Counted from the first letter of the stretch, positions 9,017-17,588 are shown. The stretch: DNA of 64,000 nucleotides from Alphaproteobacteria bacterium (GCA_030433005.1 JAUILQ010000012.1:46562-110561), one strand, 5' to 3'. Notes: generated from the sequence alone by a model not told the origin. Numbers and translations are program-made.

Positions 9017-9796
9017 ATGGCTGAATTCGCGCTGCCTGCGAACTCGAAGATCGGCACCGGCAAGACCTGGCCGGCGCCCTCGGGGGCGAAGAAGACCAAG
9101 ACCTTCAAGGTCTATCGCTGGAATCCCGACGACGGCCAGAACCCGCGGGTCGACAGCTACAGCATCGACCTCGACGACTGCGGCCCGATGGTCCTGGACG
9201 CGCTGATCAAGATCAAGAACGAAGTCGACCCGACGCTGACCTTCCGGCGCTCCTGCCGCGAGGGCGTCTGCGGCTCCTGCGCCATGAACATCGACGGCGT
9301 CAACACGCTGGCCTGCACGATGAACCTGCACGACGTCGACGGCGACGTGAAGATCTACCCACTGCCGCACCAACCGGTGATCAAGGACCTGGTGCCCGAC
9401 CTCAGCGGCGCCTACGCCCAGCTGCAGACCATCGAGCCCTGGCTCAAGACGACGACCGCGGCGCCCGAGCGCGAGCGGCCTCAGAGCCCCGAGGAGCGCG
9501 CCAAGCTCGACGGCCTCTGGGAGTGCATCCTCTGCTTCTCCTGCCAGACCTCCTGCCCGAGCTACTGGTGGAACGGCGACCGCTACCTGGGCCCGGCGAT
9601 CCTGCTCCAGGCCTACCGCTGGATCGCCGACAGCCGCGACGAGTTCACCGGCGAGCGGCTCGACCAGCTGGAAGACCCCTTCCGGCTCTACCGCTGCCAC
9701 ACGATCATGAACTGCACGCGCACCTGCCCGAAGAACCTGAACCCGGCCAAGGCGATCGCCGAGATCAAGAAGCTGATGGTCGAGCGCAAGGGCTGA
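9017..9796 (+). CDS. sdhB: Succinate dehydrogenase iron-sulfur subunit
   Basis: A 259-aa electron-transfer subunit. The plant-type [2Fe-2S] ligands are C80, C85, C88 and C100 (CREGVCGSC...C). The [4Fe-4S] ligands sit in [11 protein letters not shown] (C170, C173, C176, with C180 for the next cluster). The [3Fe-4S] region includes C227 and C233 in [20 protein letters not shown], with C237 completing the motifs. It passes electrons from the SdhA FAD to the SdhCD quinone site. It lies 30 bp after sdhA and closes the operon. Confidence 0.96.
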   Translation: MAEFALPANSKIGTGKTWPAPSGAKKTKTFKVYRWNPDDGQNPRVDSYSIDLDDCGPMVLDALIKIKNEVDPTLTFRRSCREGVCGSCAMNIDGVNTLACTMNLHDVDGDVKIYPLPHQPVIKDLVPDLSGAYAQLQTIEPWLKTTTAAPERERPQSPEERAKLDGLWECILCFSCQTSCPSYWWNGDRYLGPAILLQAYRWIADSRDEFTGERLDQLEDPFRLYRCHTIMNCTRTCPKNLNPAKAIAEIKKLMVERKG

Positions 9797-9908
9797 GCGG
9801 CACCGCCGCGGCGGCCGACTGGTCCCCTCGTGGGGCCGGAAAGCGGCTCTTTTCAGGGACCGCGTTCCGACTAGGATCGGGCGATCCAGCCGCCCGGAGC
9901 GCCCCGCC

Positions 9909-10535
9909 ATGTTCGTGCCTGCCGCCTTCCGCCTGGAGGATGCCGCGGCGATCGACAGCCTGATCGCCGCGCATTCCTTCGCTCTGCTGGTCACTGCCGG
10001 GCCCGACGGCCCGGCCGCGACCCCCTTGCCGCTGCTGCACCGGCCGGACGAACGCCGTCTCTACGGCCATCTGGCGGCGGCCAATCCGCAGTGCGACGAG
10101 CTGCGCCGGCTGGCGCGCGACGGCGGCCGGGCGCTCGCCGTCTTCTCGGGCCCTCACGCCTACGTCTCGCCCTCGGCCTACCGGCCGGGCCCGGCGGTGC
10201 CGACCTGGAACTATCTCGCCGTCCAGGTCTCCGGCCCGCTGACGCTGCTCGACGACGCGCGCACCGCGCGTCTGCTCGACGAGCTGACCGCGCACCACGA
10301 GGCCGGCCGCGCCGCGCCCTGGTCGACGGCCGGCCAGGACGCCGGCTTCCTGGAACGTCTGCGGCGCGGCGTGCTCGGCTTCGCGCTCGAGACCGAACGG
10401 GTCGAGGGCAAGGCCAAGCTGTCGCAGAACCGGCCGGCGATCGACCGGGCCGGCGTCGCCGCGAGCCTGGAGGCCGAGCCGCATCCCGAGGCCCAGGCGA
10501 CGGCCGCCTGGATGCGCCGGCTCGGGATCGCCTGA
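9909..10535 (+). CDS. FMN-binding split-barrel protein, PaiB family
   Basis: A 208-aa protein of the PaiB / 'FMN-binding negative transcriptional regulator' family. Visible features are the N-terminal MFVPAAFRLEDAAAIDSLI, LLVTAGPDGPAATPLPLLH, the flavin-type strand GPHAYVSPSAY, PTWNYLAVQVSG, and a late KLSQNRP motif. In Bacillus, PaiB is linked to sporulation and protease repression, but most homologues have no known role and may simply bind FMN or haem. It follows sdhB by 112 bp and probably has its own promoter. Confidence 0.8.
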   Translation: MFVPAAFRLEDAAAIDSLIAAHSFALLVTAGPDGPAATPLPLLHRPDERRLYGHLAAANPQCDELRRLARDGGRALAVFSGPHAYVSPSAYRPGPAVPTWNYLAVQVSGPLTLLDDARTARLLDELTAHHEAGRAAPWSTAGQDAGFLERLRRGVLGFALETERVEGKAKLSQNRPAIDRAGVAASLEAEPHPEAQATAAWMRRLGIA

Positions 10536-10596
10536 GCCCGGCTCCGGCGCCGGCCGGGCCCTGCCAATCCCCGACGGCCTCTGCTACAATCGCGCC

Positions 10597-11724
10597 ATGC
10601 CTTCCCCGGAGGATCCCTCGGAGCGCCGCGCTTCGGCCGGCGCCGCCGCCGGCCGGTCGTCCGCGAAGCGCCCGCGGCTGTCCGGGCAGACCGTCGGCGC
10701 GCTCGCCGTCACGCTGGCGCTGCTGGCCGCCGGTCTGCTCGTCACGCTCGGCGCCGAGCGGCCGGGCCGGGTGCCGGCGGCCCATGCCGAACCGGCCTTC
10801 GAGGCGCTCGGCCACCGCGGCGCGCGCGGGCTGATGCCGGAGAACACCCTGCCGGCCTTCCGGCGCGCGCTCGCGGTCGGCGTCACCACGCTGGAACTGG
10901 ACGTCGTGCTGACCGCGGACGGCGTGCCGGTCGTGCTGCACGACCTGCGCCTGCCTGCCGACCGTACGCGTACGCCGGCGGGCGCGTGGCTGGAGGGCCC
11001 GGGCCCGGCGGTCTCCAGCCTGTCGCTCGAGGCGCTGCAGGCCTACGACGTGGGCTGCGCCCGGCCGGGCAGCCGCGCAGCCGGCCGCTTTCCCGAGCAA
11101 GCCTGCCTGGACGGGGTCGCGGCGCCGACGCTGGCCGCCGTGCTCGCGCTCGGCGAGGCCTGGAGCGGCGGCCGGATCGGCTATTCGATCGAGACCAAGC
11201 TGTCGCCGGACGAACCGGCCGCCTCGTCGAGCCCGTCGGACCTGGCAGCCGCGGTGGTCGAGGCGGTGCGGGCGGCCGGGGTCGAGGCGCGCACGACGGT
11301 CCAGTCCTTCGACTGGCGCAGCCTCGCGGCGGTGCAGGCGATCGCGCCGGAGCTGCCGACCGTGCATCTGACCGTAGAGCGCTCCTGGCTGGACAACCTG
11401 CAGCGCGGCCGGCCGGAGGCCTCGCCCTGGCTCGCCGGCCTCGATGCCGACGACTTCCCGGCGCGCCCAGCGGCCCTGGTCGCCGAGGCCGGCGGCGCCG
11501 TCTGGTCGCCCTACTATCGCGACCTGCGCGAGGGCGACGTCGCCGCGGCCCACGACCTCGGGCTGCGCGTCGTGGTCTGGACCGTGAACGATCCCGTCGA
11601 CATGGCGCGCCTGCTCGACGACGGGGTCGACGGCATCGTCACCGACTATCCGGACCGCCTGCGCGTGGTGCTCGCCGACAAGGGCCGGCCGCTGCCCCAG
11701 CCCTTCCACCGCCCGACCCACTGA
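10597..11724 (+). CDS. Exported glycerophosphodiester phosphodiesterase
   Basis: A 375-aa GDPD-family enzyme with an N-terminal hydrophobic segment (residues ~31-53) after a charged stretch, so it is a membrane-anchored or exported form. The catalytic pattern is intact: GHRGARGLMPENTLPAF, then ELDVVLTADGVPVVLHD (Glu and Asp metal ligands and the second His), then SIETK and VWTVNDPVDM near the end. It hydrolyses glycerophosphodiesters to glycerol-3-phosphate and alcohol. The region between the catalytic His/Asp motif and SIETK (residues ~125-190) is longer than in the cytoplasmic homologue at 34584-35351, as is usual for GlpQ-like periplasmic forms. Confidence 0.87.
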   Translation: MPSPEDPSERRASAGAAAGRSSAKRPRLSGQTVGALAVTLALLAAGLLVTLGAERPGRVPAAHAEPAFEALGHRGARGLMPENTLPAFRRALAVGVTTLELDVVLTADGVPVVLHDLRLPADRTRTPAGAWLEGPGPAVSSLSLEALQAYDVGCARPGSRAAGRFPEQACLDGVAAPTLAAVLALGEAWSGGRIGYSIETKLSPDEPAASSSPSDLAAAVVEAVRAAGVEARTTVQSFDWRSLAAVQAIAPELPTVHLTVERSWLDNLQRGRPEASPWLAGLDADDFPARPAALVAEAGGAVWSPYYRDLREGDVAAAHDLGLRVVVWTVNDPVDMARLLDDGVDGIVTDYPDRLRVVLADKGRPLPQPFHRPTH

Positions 11725-11767
11725 GCGCCGGGCGCCGGCCCGGTTGTTCGACGCTCGAGCGGACGCA

Positions 11768-11793
11768 GGACGCCGTCCGGCGAGACGGCGTCC
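11768..11793. terminator. Perfect 10-bp hairpin between convergent genes, likely bidirectional terminator
   Basis: GGACGCCGTC and its exact complement flank a 6-nt loop, ending 1 bp before the stop of the convergent DUF6494 gene. There is no T-run on either strand, so the terminator role is inferred from the stem strength and its place between two converging genes. Confidence 0.5.
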
Positions 11794-11794
11794 G

Positions 11795-12001
11795 CTACTC
11801 CAGCTCGATGCGGCTCTCGACGACGTGATCGACGTCGACGCCCTCGACGGTCAGCCGGACGCGGGCGGTCAGCGCGGTCTTGCCGGCCAGGGCGCCGCTC
11901 TCCACGGCGCCGCGCACCGCTGTCTCGATCTCCCGCTGGGAGGTCACGCCGACCTGCTTGAGGAACTTCCGCAGCGACATGTTGAAGGCGTCCTCGTTCA
12001 T
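11795..12001 (-). CDS. Small DUF6494-like protein
   Basis: A 68-aa acidic protein, MNEDAFNMSLRKFLKQVGVT followed by SQREIETAVRGAV, then a beta-rich end with VRLTVEGVDVDHVVESRIELE. The pattern matches the short conserved alphaproteobacterial family I know as DUF6494. The family function is unknown. It is cytoplasmic by sequence (no signal or membrane helix). A good Shine-Dalgarno (AAGGGAAG) lies before the ATG. Confidence 0.75.
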   Translation of the reverse strand: MNEDAFNMSLRKFLKQVGVTSQREIETAVRGAVESGALAGKTALTARVRLTVEGVDVDHVVESRIELE

Positions 12002-12160
12002 GCTTGCTTCCCTTTCGCCTGCGCCAATCTAAGCAGGAGGGATCAGAATCGCCGCAACGCCGTTTGTAAAGGGCGAGCGGGCCGTGGCCGAAGCGGAACG
12101 GCCCTTCGGAGGAGGCGATTGAGGGATCGCCGGGGAGAGGACAGAAGAGGTGCCCCCGAG

Positions 12161-13999
12161 ATGATGCTTTGTTCCCTGAAGACCCTGCGCGCGGCCGGCG
12201 TGGCCTGGTGCCTGACCGGGCTGGCCGGAGCCGCTCCCGCCGTCGCGCTGTCGCCGGCGGAGCTGCGGGGCGGCCCGGGCGACGGGCAGACCGGCGCCTC
12301 CGCGCCTGCCGAGCTGGCTGGACCCGAGGCACGGCTGGTCGGCGACGAGCGGCTGCAGCGCCTCTACGAGCCGCACGGCTTCCTGCCGATATGGCTCGAC
12401 GCGGCGGCCGGCGGATCGGGCGCAGCGACCGGCCCGGTGGGCCTCAGCGCAGGCGGCCGTGCCGTCCTGGAAGCTCTCGAGGGCGCCCGGGAAGAGGGGC
12501 TGGACCCCTCGCGCTACCTGACCGACCGGATCGCCGCGGCGCGCCGCAGCGGCGACTGGCAGGCGCTCGACGTGCTGCTCAGCGCCGGGCTGCTGGACTA
12601 CGTCACCGACATGACCCGCGGCCGCGAGGAGACCCGGTCGCTCGGCAGCGAGCTCGACAAGGGCGACGGCGCGATCGACCCGGTGCTGCGCGCCCGCGGC
12701 ATCGCCTCGGCAGCCGACCCCGTTGCGGCCCTCGCGGCGCTCGCACCGAGCCACCCGCAGTACGCGCGCCTGCGCCGCACCCTGGCCGAGCTGCGCGAAA
12801 TCTCGGCGACCGGCGGCTGGCGCCGCATTCCTGACGGCGAAACGCTGGATCCCGGCATGCGCGATCCGCGCGTCGTCGACCTGCGCGAGCGTCTCGCCGC
12901 GAGCGGTCATCTCGCGCCGCAGGCGGCCGGCCAGCCGGCGGTGCCGCCGCTCGAGGCCGAGCGGTCGGGCGAGCTGGCTGCGGCGCCCGGCGAGGCGGCG
13001 GCCGCCGCCGCCGGGGCCGCCGCCGGAGCCGGCGATGCCGAGAGCGCGGCGGACGCCTCGCTGTTCGGCTCGGACCTGGAGGCCGCCGTGCGCGCCTTCC
13101 AGACGCAGCACGGCCTGCAGGTCGACGGCCGGGTCGGGCCGGAGACCCTGGGCGCGCTGAACCGCTCGGTCGACGACCTGGTCCGCCAGGTCCAGGCCAA
13201 CATGGAGCGCTGGCGCTGGCTGCCCCAGCAGCTCGGACCCCGCTACATCCTGGTGAACACCGCCGGCCACGACCTGGTCGCGGTCAAGGACGGCCGCCCG
13301 GTCCTGGAGATGCGCGTCGTCAACGGCCGCACCAGCCGCGAGACCCCGAGCTTCTCCGACGAGATGGAGTACCTCGAGGTCAACCCGACCTGGACGGTGC
13401 CGCCGACCATCTTCGCCCAGGACTACCTGCCGAAGCTGCGCCAGAACCCGGGCTATCTCTACGAGAAGAACATCACGCTCTACGCCAGCTGGTCGCGCAA
13501 CGCGGCGCCGGTCGATCCCTATGCCGTCGACTGGCATGCCGTGCGGGCCAACGGGCGCAGCCTGCCCTACCGCCTGGTCCAGGCGCCGGGGCCGCACAAT
13601 GCCCTGGGCCAGATCAAGTTCATGCTTCCCAACCGCTTCGCCATCTATCTCCATGATACGCCCGAGAAACATCTCTTCGCGCGCTCCGACCGCGCGCAGA
13701 GCTCCGGCTGTGTCCGGGTCGCCGATCCGAACGCCCTGGCCGCGCTGGTCCTCGAGGATGCGCCGGGGTGGGACATGGAACGGCTGCGCCGCGCCTACGC
13801 CAGCGGCCGGACCCAGCGGATCGGACTGGAGCGTCACTGGCCGGTTCACATCGCCTACCTGACGACCTGGGTCGACGACGCCGGAACCGCGCATTTCTAC
13901 AAGGACGTCTATGATCGCGATGCCGAGCTGATCGAGCGAATCGAAGGCGACCTGCTGCTGCTCGCCGAGGAGCCCGAGGTGGAGGCGGTCAAGAGCTGA
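12161..13999 (+). CDS. L,D-transpeptidase, YcbB family (exported)
   Basis: A 612-aa murein L,D-transpeptidase. A signal peptide covers residues 1 to about 29, and a YcbB scaffold domain spans roughly residues 55-230. A peptidoglycan-binding domain (DPRVVDLRERL ... AVRAFQTQHGLQVDG) is next, then the YkuD catalytic domain. In the catalytic domain HDTPEKHLF places the His at 498, and SSGCVRV places the nucleophile at Cys517. It makes 3-3 crosslinks in the periplasm. The peptidoglycan-binding domain is split by an Ala/Glu-rich insert of about 45 residues. The downstream DUF882 gene matches the ycbB-ycbK pairing seen in enterobacteria. The ATG at 12161 is preferred because the signal peptide starts there. 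Confidence 0.9.
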   Translation: MMLCSLKTLRAAGVAWCLTGLAGAAPAVALSPAELRGGPGDGQTGASAPAELAGPEARLVGDERLQRLYEPHGFLPIWLDAAAGGSGAATGPVGLSAGGRAVLEALEGAREEGLDPSRYLTDRIAAARRSGDWQALDVLLSAGLLDYVTDMTRGREETRSLGSELDKGDGAIDPVLRARGIASAADPVAALAALAPSHPQYARLRRTLAELREISATGGWRRIPDGETLDPGMRDPRVVDLRERLAASGHLAPQAAGQPAVPPLEAERSGELAAAPGEAAAAAAGAAAGAGDAESAADASLFGSDLEAAVRAFQTQHGLQVDGRVGPETLGALNRSVDDLVRQVQANMERWRWLPQQLGPRYILVNTAGHDLVAVKDGRPVLEMRVVNGRTSRETPSFSDEMEYLEVNPTWTVPPTIFAQDYLPKLRQNPGYLYEKNITLYASWSRNAAPVDPYAVDWHAVRANGRSLPYRLVQAPGPHNALGQIKFMLPNRFAIYLHDTPEKHLFARSDRAQSSGCVRVADPNALAALVLEDAPGWDMERLRRAYASGRTQRIGLERHWPVHIAYLTTWVDDAGTAHFYKDVYDRDAELIERIEGDLLLLAEEPEVEAVKS

Positions 14000-14033
14000 G
14001 CCTTCCCGCAGAGGATTGACGCGCCAAGAAAAG

Positions 14034-14066
14034 CGGCCGGGAACAAGCGGTTTCCGGCCGTTTTTT
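14034..14066 (+). terminator. Rho-independent terminator after the L,D-transpeptidase gene
   Basis: CGGCCGGGAA pairs with TTTCCGGCCG across a 7-nt loop (one G-U pair), followed immediately by six T residues. It is the clearest intrinsic terminator in the window. Confidence 0.92.
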
Positions 14067-14422
14067 CATGCCCTGCGGCAGGGCGCGCGGTTTAGTCCCT
14101 GTTATACTGCGACGCAGCGCCGCGCCGTCGCCGAATTCCGCGGCGCAGCGGCGTGTCGACAGCGGTCGCGCTGCGCCACTTTCTTAAGGATTTCAGCGAG
14201 AAAACCTGCTTAACTGCATGGAATCGCGATAATCCAACGCGGGCACGTGCAGCCAGGCCCGCGCCATTCCTCCGTTGACTTGGCCCAGGATCCTGTTAAC
14301 CAAGTCTCAAGCGTGGGCGGCGACAACAGTCTCCTAACGAGCGGCGAGAGCCACCCACCCACACGCGCCGGTCCCCGGGACGGGCCAGCGCGTCCGAGAC
14401 AGACCGAGATCGGGGGAGTCAG
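14067..14422 (+). other. Intergenic region upstream of the DUF882 gene; no gene seen
   Basis: 356 bp with relatively AT-rich patches. It holds a TATACT at 14103-14108 without a good -35, and a TTGACT at 14275-14280 without a good -10 at 17 bp. No ORF with a believable translation is present. It presumably contains the DUF882 promoter, which I cannot place with confidence. Confidence 0.4.
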
Positions 14423-14950
14423 ATGATCCTGAAATCGCGACGCACGTTCCTTGCCACGGCCGCGGCGGGTACCGCCCTGCTGGCCATGCCGAACATCGTC
14501 AAGGCCCATAACGACGGGCGCCGTCTTTCGTTCCACAACTGGCACACGGAAGAGCGCCTGAACGCGACCTACTGGGCCGGTGGCCGCTACGACACCGGCG
14601 CCCTGCGCGAGATCGACGACCTGCTGCGCGACTTCCGCACCGGCGAGGTCCATCCGATCGACCGCAAGCTGCTCGACCTGCTGAACGACCTGCGCGTCGC
14701 GCTGCGCAGCGACTCGACCTTCGGCGTGATCTCGGGCTACCGCTCGCCGAAGACCAACGCGGCGCTGCGCCAGAACGGCAACGGCGTCGCCAAGAAGTCC
14801 TATCACATGAAGGGCCAGGCGATTGACATCGCGATGACCGGCGTCTCGCTCGGCGCGGTGCACCGGGCCGCGCTCGATCTGAAGGCCGGCGGCGTCGGCC
14901 GCTACAGCCAGTTCGTCCACGTCGACACCGGCCCCGTTCGGACCTGGTAG
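14423..14950 (+). CDS. Tat-exported DUF882 / YcbK-type murein peptidase-like protein
   Basis: A 175-aa protein with a Tat signal (SRRTFLATAAAGTALLAMPN, cleavage after ~residue 28). The M15-like fold shows SGYRSPKTNAAL, then the zinc ligands H128 and D135 in YHMKGQAIDI, and H166 with D168 in FVHVDTG. The family is related to D,D-/L,D-endopeptidases of peptidoglycan (MepK = YcbK in E. coli). It probably cuts or remodels the 3-3 crosslinks made by the L,D-transpeptidase upstream. A terminator separates the two genes, so it is independently transcribed. Confidence 0.88.
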   Translation: MILKSRRTFLATAAAGTALLAMPNIVKAHNDGRRLSFHNWHTEERLNATYWAGGRYDTGALREIDDLLRDFRTGEVHPIDRKLLDLLNDLRVALRSDSTFGVISGYRSPKTNAALRQNGNGVAKKSYHMKGQAIDIAMTGVSLGAVHRAALDLKAGGVGRYSQFVHVDTGPVRTW

Positions 14951-15042
14951 TTCCGGCGCCGGGGCGTGCCGTCGCGGCGCGTCCTGGTCTGGGCCGGCCG
15001 GCCCGGCTGGACTGGGCGGGGCGGCCGGGCGATAAGACGTCC

Positions 15043-15888
15043 ATGAGCGGTCGCCCCTTCCTCAAGATGCACGGCCTCGGCAACGATTTCGTCGTCGTCG
15101 ACGCCCGCCGCGAGCCCTTCCGGCCGAGCCCCGGTCAGGCCGCGGCGATCGCCGATCGGCGCCGCGGCGTCGGCTGCGACCAGCTGATCGTGCTGGAGCC
15201 GGCGTCCGCCGAGGACGCCGGGCGGGCCGACCTCTTCATGCGCATCTTCAATGCCGACGGCAGCGAGGCCGAGGCCTGCGGCAACGCCACGCGCTGCGTC
15301 GCCTCGCTGCTCTTCGCCGAGGGCCGAGAGCGCGTGGCGATCCGCACGCTCGGCGGCCTGCTGCCCTGCACGCCGGCCGCGGACGGCGAGGTCACCGCCG
15401 ACCTGGGTCCGGCCCATCTCGACTGGCGGGAGGTGCCGCTGGCCGAGCCGGCCGACACCCTGCGGCTCGACTTCGCCCGGGGCCCGCTGCGCGAGCCCGT
15501 GGCGCTGTCGATGGGCAATCCGCACGTCGTCTTCTTCGTCGAGCAGGATCCCGACGCGATCGACCTCGCGACGCTCGGCCCGGCGATCGAGCACGACCCG
15601 CTGTTCCCGCGGCGCACCAACGTGCAGCTCGTCCAGGTTCTCTCGCCGACCCGGCTGCGCCAGCGCATCTGGGAGCGCGGTGCCGGCCTGACCGAGGCCA
15701 GCGGCAGCGGCGGCTGCGCGGCCCAGGTCGCCGCGGTGCGCCGCGGCCTGACCGAGCGGCGGGCGCGGGTGGAGCAGCCCGGCGGCGCCCTGACGGTAGA
15801 GTGGCGCGAGGCCGACGGCCATGTCCTGATGACCGGGCCGGTGGCGACCGCCTTCAGCGGCCGTCTCGACGAGTCGCTGCTGAACTAG
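15043..15888 (+). CDS. dapF: Diaminopimelate epimerase homologue with Ser at the second catalytic Cys position
   Basis: A 281-aa DapF-family protein. Normal DapF interconverts LL- and meso-diaminopimelate for lysine and peptidoglycan using two cysteines as acid and base. Here KMHGLGNDFVVVD, the first cysteine in EACGNATRC (C79), SMGNPHVVFF and ERGAGLTEA are all present. The second motif, normally A-C-G-(S/T), reads A-S-G-S, so S220 replaces the catalytic Cys equivalent to E. coli C217. A later C225 is the usual non-catalytic Cys. The change is a single base (AGC for TGC). The gene order dapF...mtaB-ftsY is typical for alphaproteobacteria, so this is the syntenic dapF rather than an obvious stray paralogue. 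Confidence 0.85.
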   Translation: MSGRPFLKMHGLGNDFVVVDARREPFRPSPGQAAAIADRRRGVGCDQLIVLEPASAEDAGRADLFMRIFNADGSEAEACGNATRCVASLLFAEGRERVAIRTLGGLLPCTPAADGEVTADLGPAHLDWREVPLAEPADTLRLDFARGPLREPVALSMGNPHVVFFVEQDPDAIDLATLGPAIEHDPLFPRRTNVQLVQVLSPTRLRQRIWERGAGLTEASGSGGCAAQVAAVRRGLTERRARVEQPGGALTVEWREADGHVLMTGPVATAFSGRLDESLLN

Positions 15889-15976
15889 ACTCCTGACGCG
15901 GACAATCGCGACGGCAGGGCCCGGCGCTCCGACACTCCGGCGACGAACCGCTCTCCGTCCTGGGAGGATCGCCGCC

Positions 15977-17167
15977 GTGTCTCTTGCCGCTCCCGACGCT
16001 GCCCCTGGTTCCTGCGCGTCGCCGCCGCGCCGTCCCGCCGCGCTGGAGGCCATCGATTTCTCGCCGGTGCGCCGGCCGCTCGGCGAGGCGCGCGGCCTGC
16101 CCAACGCCGTCTATACCGATCCCGACTACCACCGTCACGAGATGGCCCGGGTGCTGCACGGCGGCTGGGCCTGCCTGGCCTCGGCCAGCGAGGTGCCGGC
16201 GCCGGGCGACGTCAAGCCGATCGAGTTCGGCGGCGCGCCGCTGATCCTGCTGCGCGACCGCAAGGGCGCGGTGCGGGTCTTCCACAACGTCTGCCGGCAT
16301 CGCGGCGCCCGCCTGGTGCGGGAGGCGGCCTGCAAGCGCCCCGGGCTGGTCTGCCCCTACCACGCCTGGAGCTACGGGCTGGACGGCCGGCTGATGAAGA
16401 CTCCCGATGTCGGCGGGCCTGGGCGCCACGAGGTCGAGGGCCTGGACAAGGCGGCGACCGGCCTGCTGCCGGTGCGCAGCGGTCTCTGGGCCGACTTCGT
16501 CTTCGTCGACCTGTCGGGCGACGCGCCGCCGCTGGAGCAGCACCTGGCGCCGCTGGCCGCACGCTGGGCGCGCTACGACCTTTCGGGCCTCAGGCGCGTC
16601 GAGAGCATGAGCCTGACGGTGCGGGCCAACTGGAAGCTCGCGACCGAGAACTTTCTCGAGAGCTACCATCTGCCGGTCGTCCACCCCTCGCTGAACGGCT
16701 ACTCGCGGCTCGACGACCACTACTACTTCGAGGCTTGGCCGGCGGTCGGCGCCGGCACGAGCGCCTACGTGCCGCAGGGCGAGGCGGGTCCGGCCCTGCC
16801 GCGCTTCCCCGGGCTCGAAGACGGGGAAGCGGCGGTCGGCGAGTACCCCGTGGTCTTCCCGAACCTCTGGCTCGGCGTCCAGGGCGACCACTTCTTCGGC
16901 ATCGTCGTCTATCCCGAGGCGCCGGCGGTCAGCCGCGAGGTGCTGCATCTCTACGGCACCAGCCCGCAGGCCGGCGACGCGGCCTTCGCGCCGACCGTGG
17001 CCGACACCCTGGCGCGCTGGCGGGGCGTCTTCGAGGAGGACGTCGGCCCGGTCGAGGCCATGCAGGCCGGGCGCGCCTCGCCGGCCTTCGACGGCGGCGT
17101 GCTGACCCGCGTCCACGACCCGGCGAGCCACCGCTTCATGCAGGCGATCGCCGAGCGCATGGACTGA
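15977..17167 (+). CDS. Rieske non-haem iron oxygenase, alpha subunit
   Basis: A 396-aa aromatic-ring-hydroxylating-type oxygenase. The Rieske [2Fe-2S] ligands are C106 and H108 (NVCRHRGA) and C126 and H129 (CPYHAWSY). The mononuclear iron motif ENFLESYHLPVVHP gives H231 and H236. The substrate cannot be read; related enzymes demethylate or hydroxylate aromatics, betaines or choline. The GTG start is supported by GGGAGG nine bases upstream. No ferredoxin or reductase gene is adjacent, so electrons must come from elsewhere. Its place between dapF and mtaB looks like an insertion into an otherwise conserved order (inference). Confidence 0.88.
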   Translation: MSLAAPDAAPGSCASPPRRPAALEAIDFSPVRRPLGEARGLPNAVYTDPDYHRHEMARVLHGGWACLASASEVPAPGDVKPIEFGGAPLILLRDRKGAVRVFHNVCRHRGARLVREAACKRPGLVCPYHAWSYGLDGRLMKTPDVGGPGRHEVEGLDKAATGLLPVRSGLWADFVFVDLSGDAPPLEQHLAPLAARWARYDLSGLRRVESMSLTVRANWKLATENFLESYHLPVVHPSLNGYSRLDDHYYFEAWPAVGAGTSAYVPQGEAGPALPRFPGLEDGEAAVGEYPVVFPNLWLGVQGDHFFGIVVYPEAPAVSREVLHLYGTSPQAGDAAFAPTVADTLARWRGVFEEDVGPVEAMQAGRASPAFDGGVLTRVHDPASHRFMQAIAERMD

Positions 17168-17271
17168 GCCGCCGGGCCGCGGCAGCCGAGGGCTCTTGCC
17201 TTGGCATCGGCGAAGTGGGATCCAGGGGCGGGGGAGGCGCCTTCCCCCGTCGCTCCGCCACGCTGCCCCCG

Positions 17272-17514
17272 ATGCTGCCGCCCCGCTACGCTCCCTACCT
17301 CTTCGGCTTCCTGCTGTCCGGCCTGATGACGCTGATCGTCTCGGGGATCGTTTCCGTGCAGGCGCTGGGCGTCCGCCCGGAGACGCTGACGACCTGGATG
17401 GAGTCCTGGCTGACCTCCTGGGTCGTCGCCTTCCCGACGGTGCTGTTCGTCGCGCCGGCGGTGCGGCGCCTGACCGAGCGGCTGACCCGGTCGACCGACG
17501 GGCCGCGCGGCTGA
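17272..17514 (+). CDS. Small two-helix membrane protein, DUF2798 family
   Basis: An 80-aa protein with two hydrophobic helices (about residues 7-29 and 46-63), starting PPRYAPYLFGFLLSGLMTLI and followed by WLTSWVVAFPTVLFVAPAVR. This is the DUF2798 pattern; the function is unknown. It lies between the Rieske oxygenase and mtaB on the same strand. The ATG is the first in a frame that becomes protein-like only at this point. Confidence 0.8.
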   Translation: MLPPRYAPYLFGFLLSGLMTLIVSGIVSVQALGVRPETLTTWMESWLTSWVVAFPTVLFVAPAVRRLTERLTRSTDGPRG

Positions 17515-17588
17515 AGGGCCCGCCGCCACGACCGGCTCGCCGCCACAACTGGACAGGCCGGCCGCCGCGCTCCTATAACCCCGGTCCC

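Noticed and set aside
7067..9994. A very long open reading frame (975 codons) on the minus strand opposite sdhA/sdhB, and similar long antisense frames over pnp, infB, nusA and rubrerythrin genes
   Set aside because: Their translations are repeats of Ala/Arg/Val/Asp/His without domain structure, and they mirror the codon pattern of the real genes. In ~70% GC DNA stop codons are rare on the opposite strand.
14067..14422. Promoter for the DUF882 gene at TTGACT (14275) or TATACT (14103)
   Set aside because: Neither hexamer has a partner at an acceptable spacing, so no site is reported.
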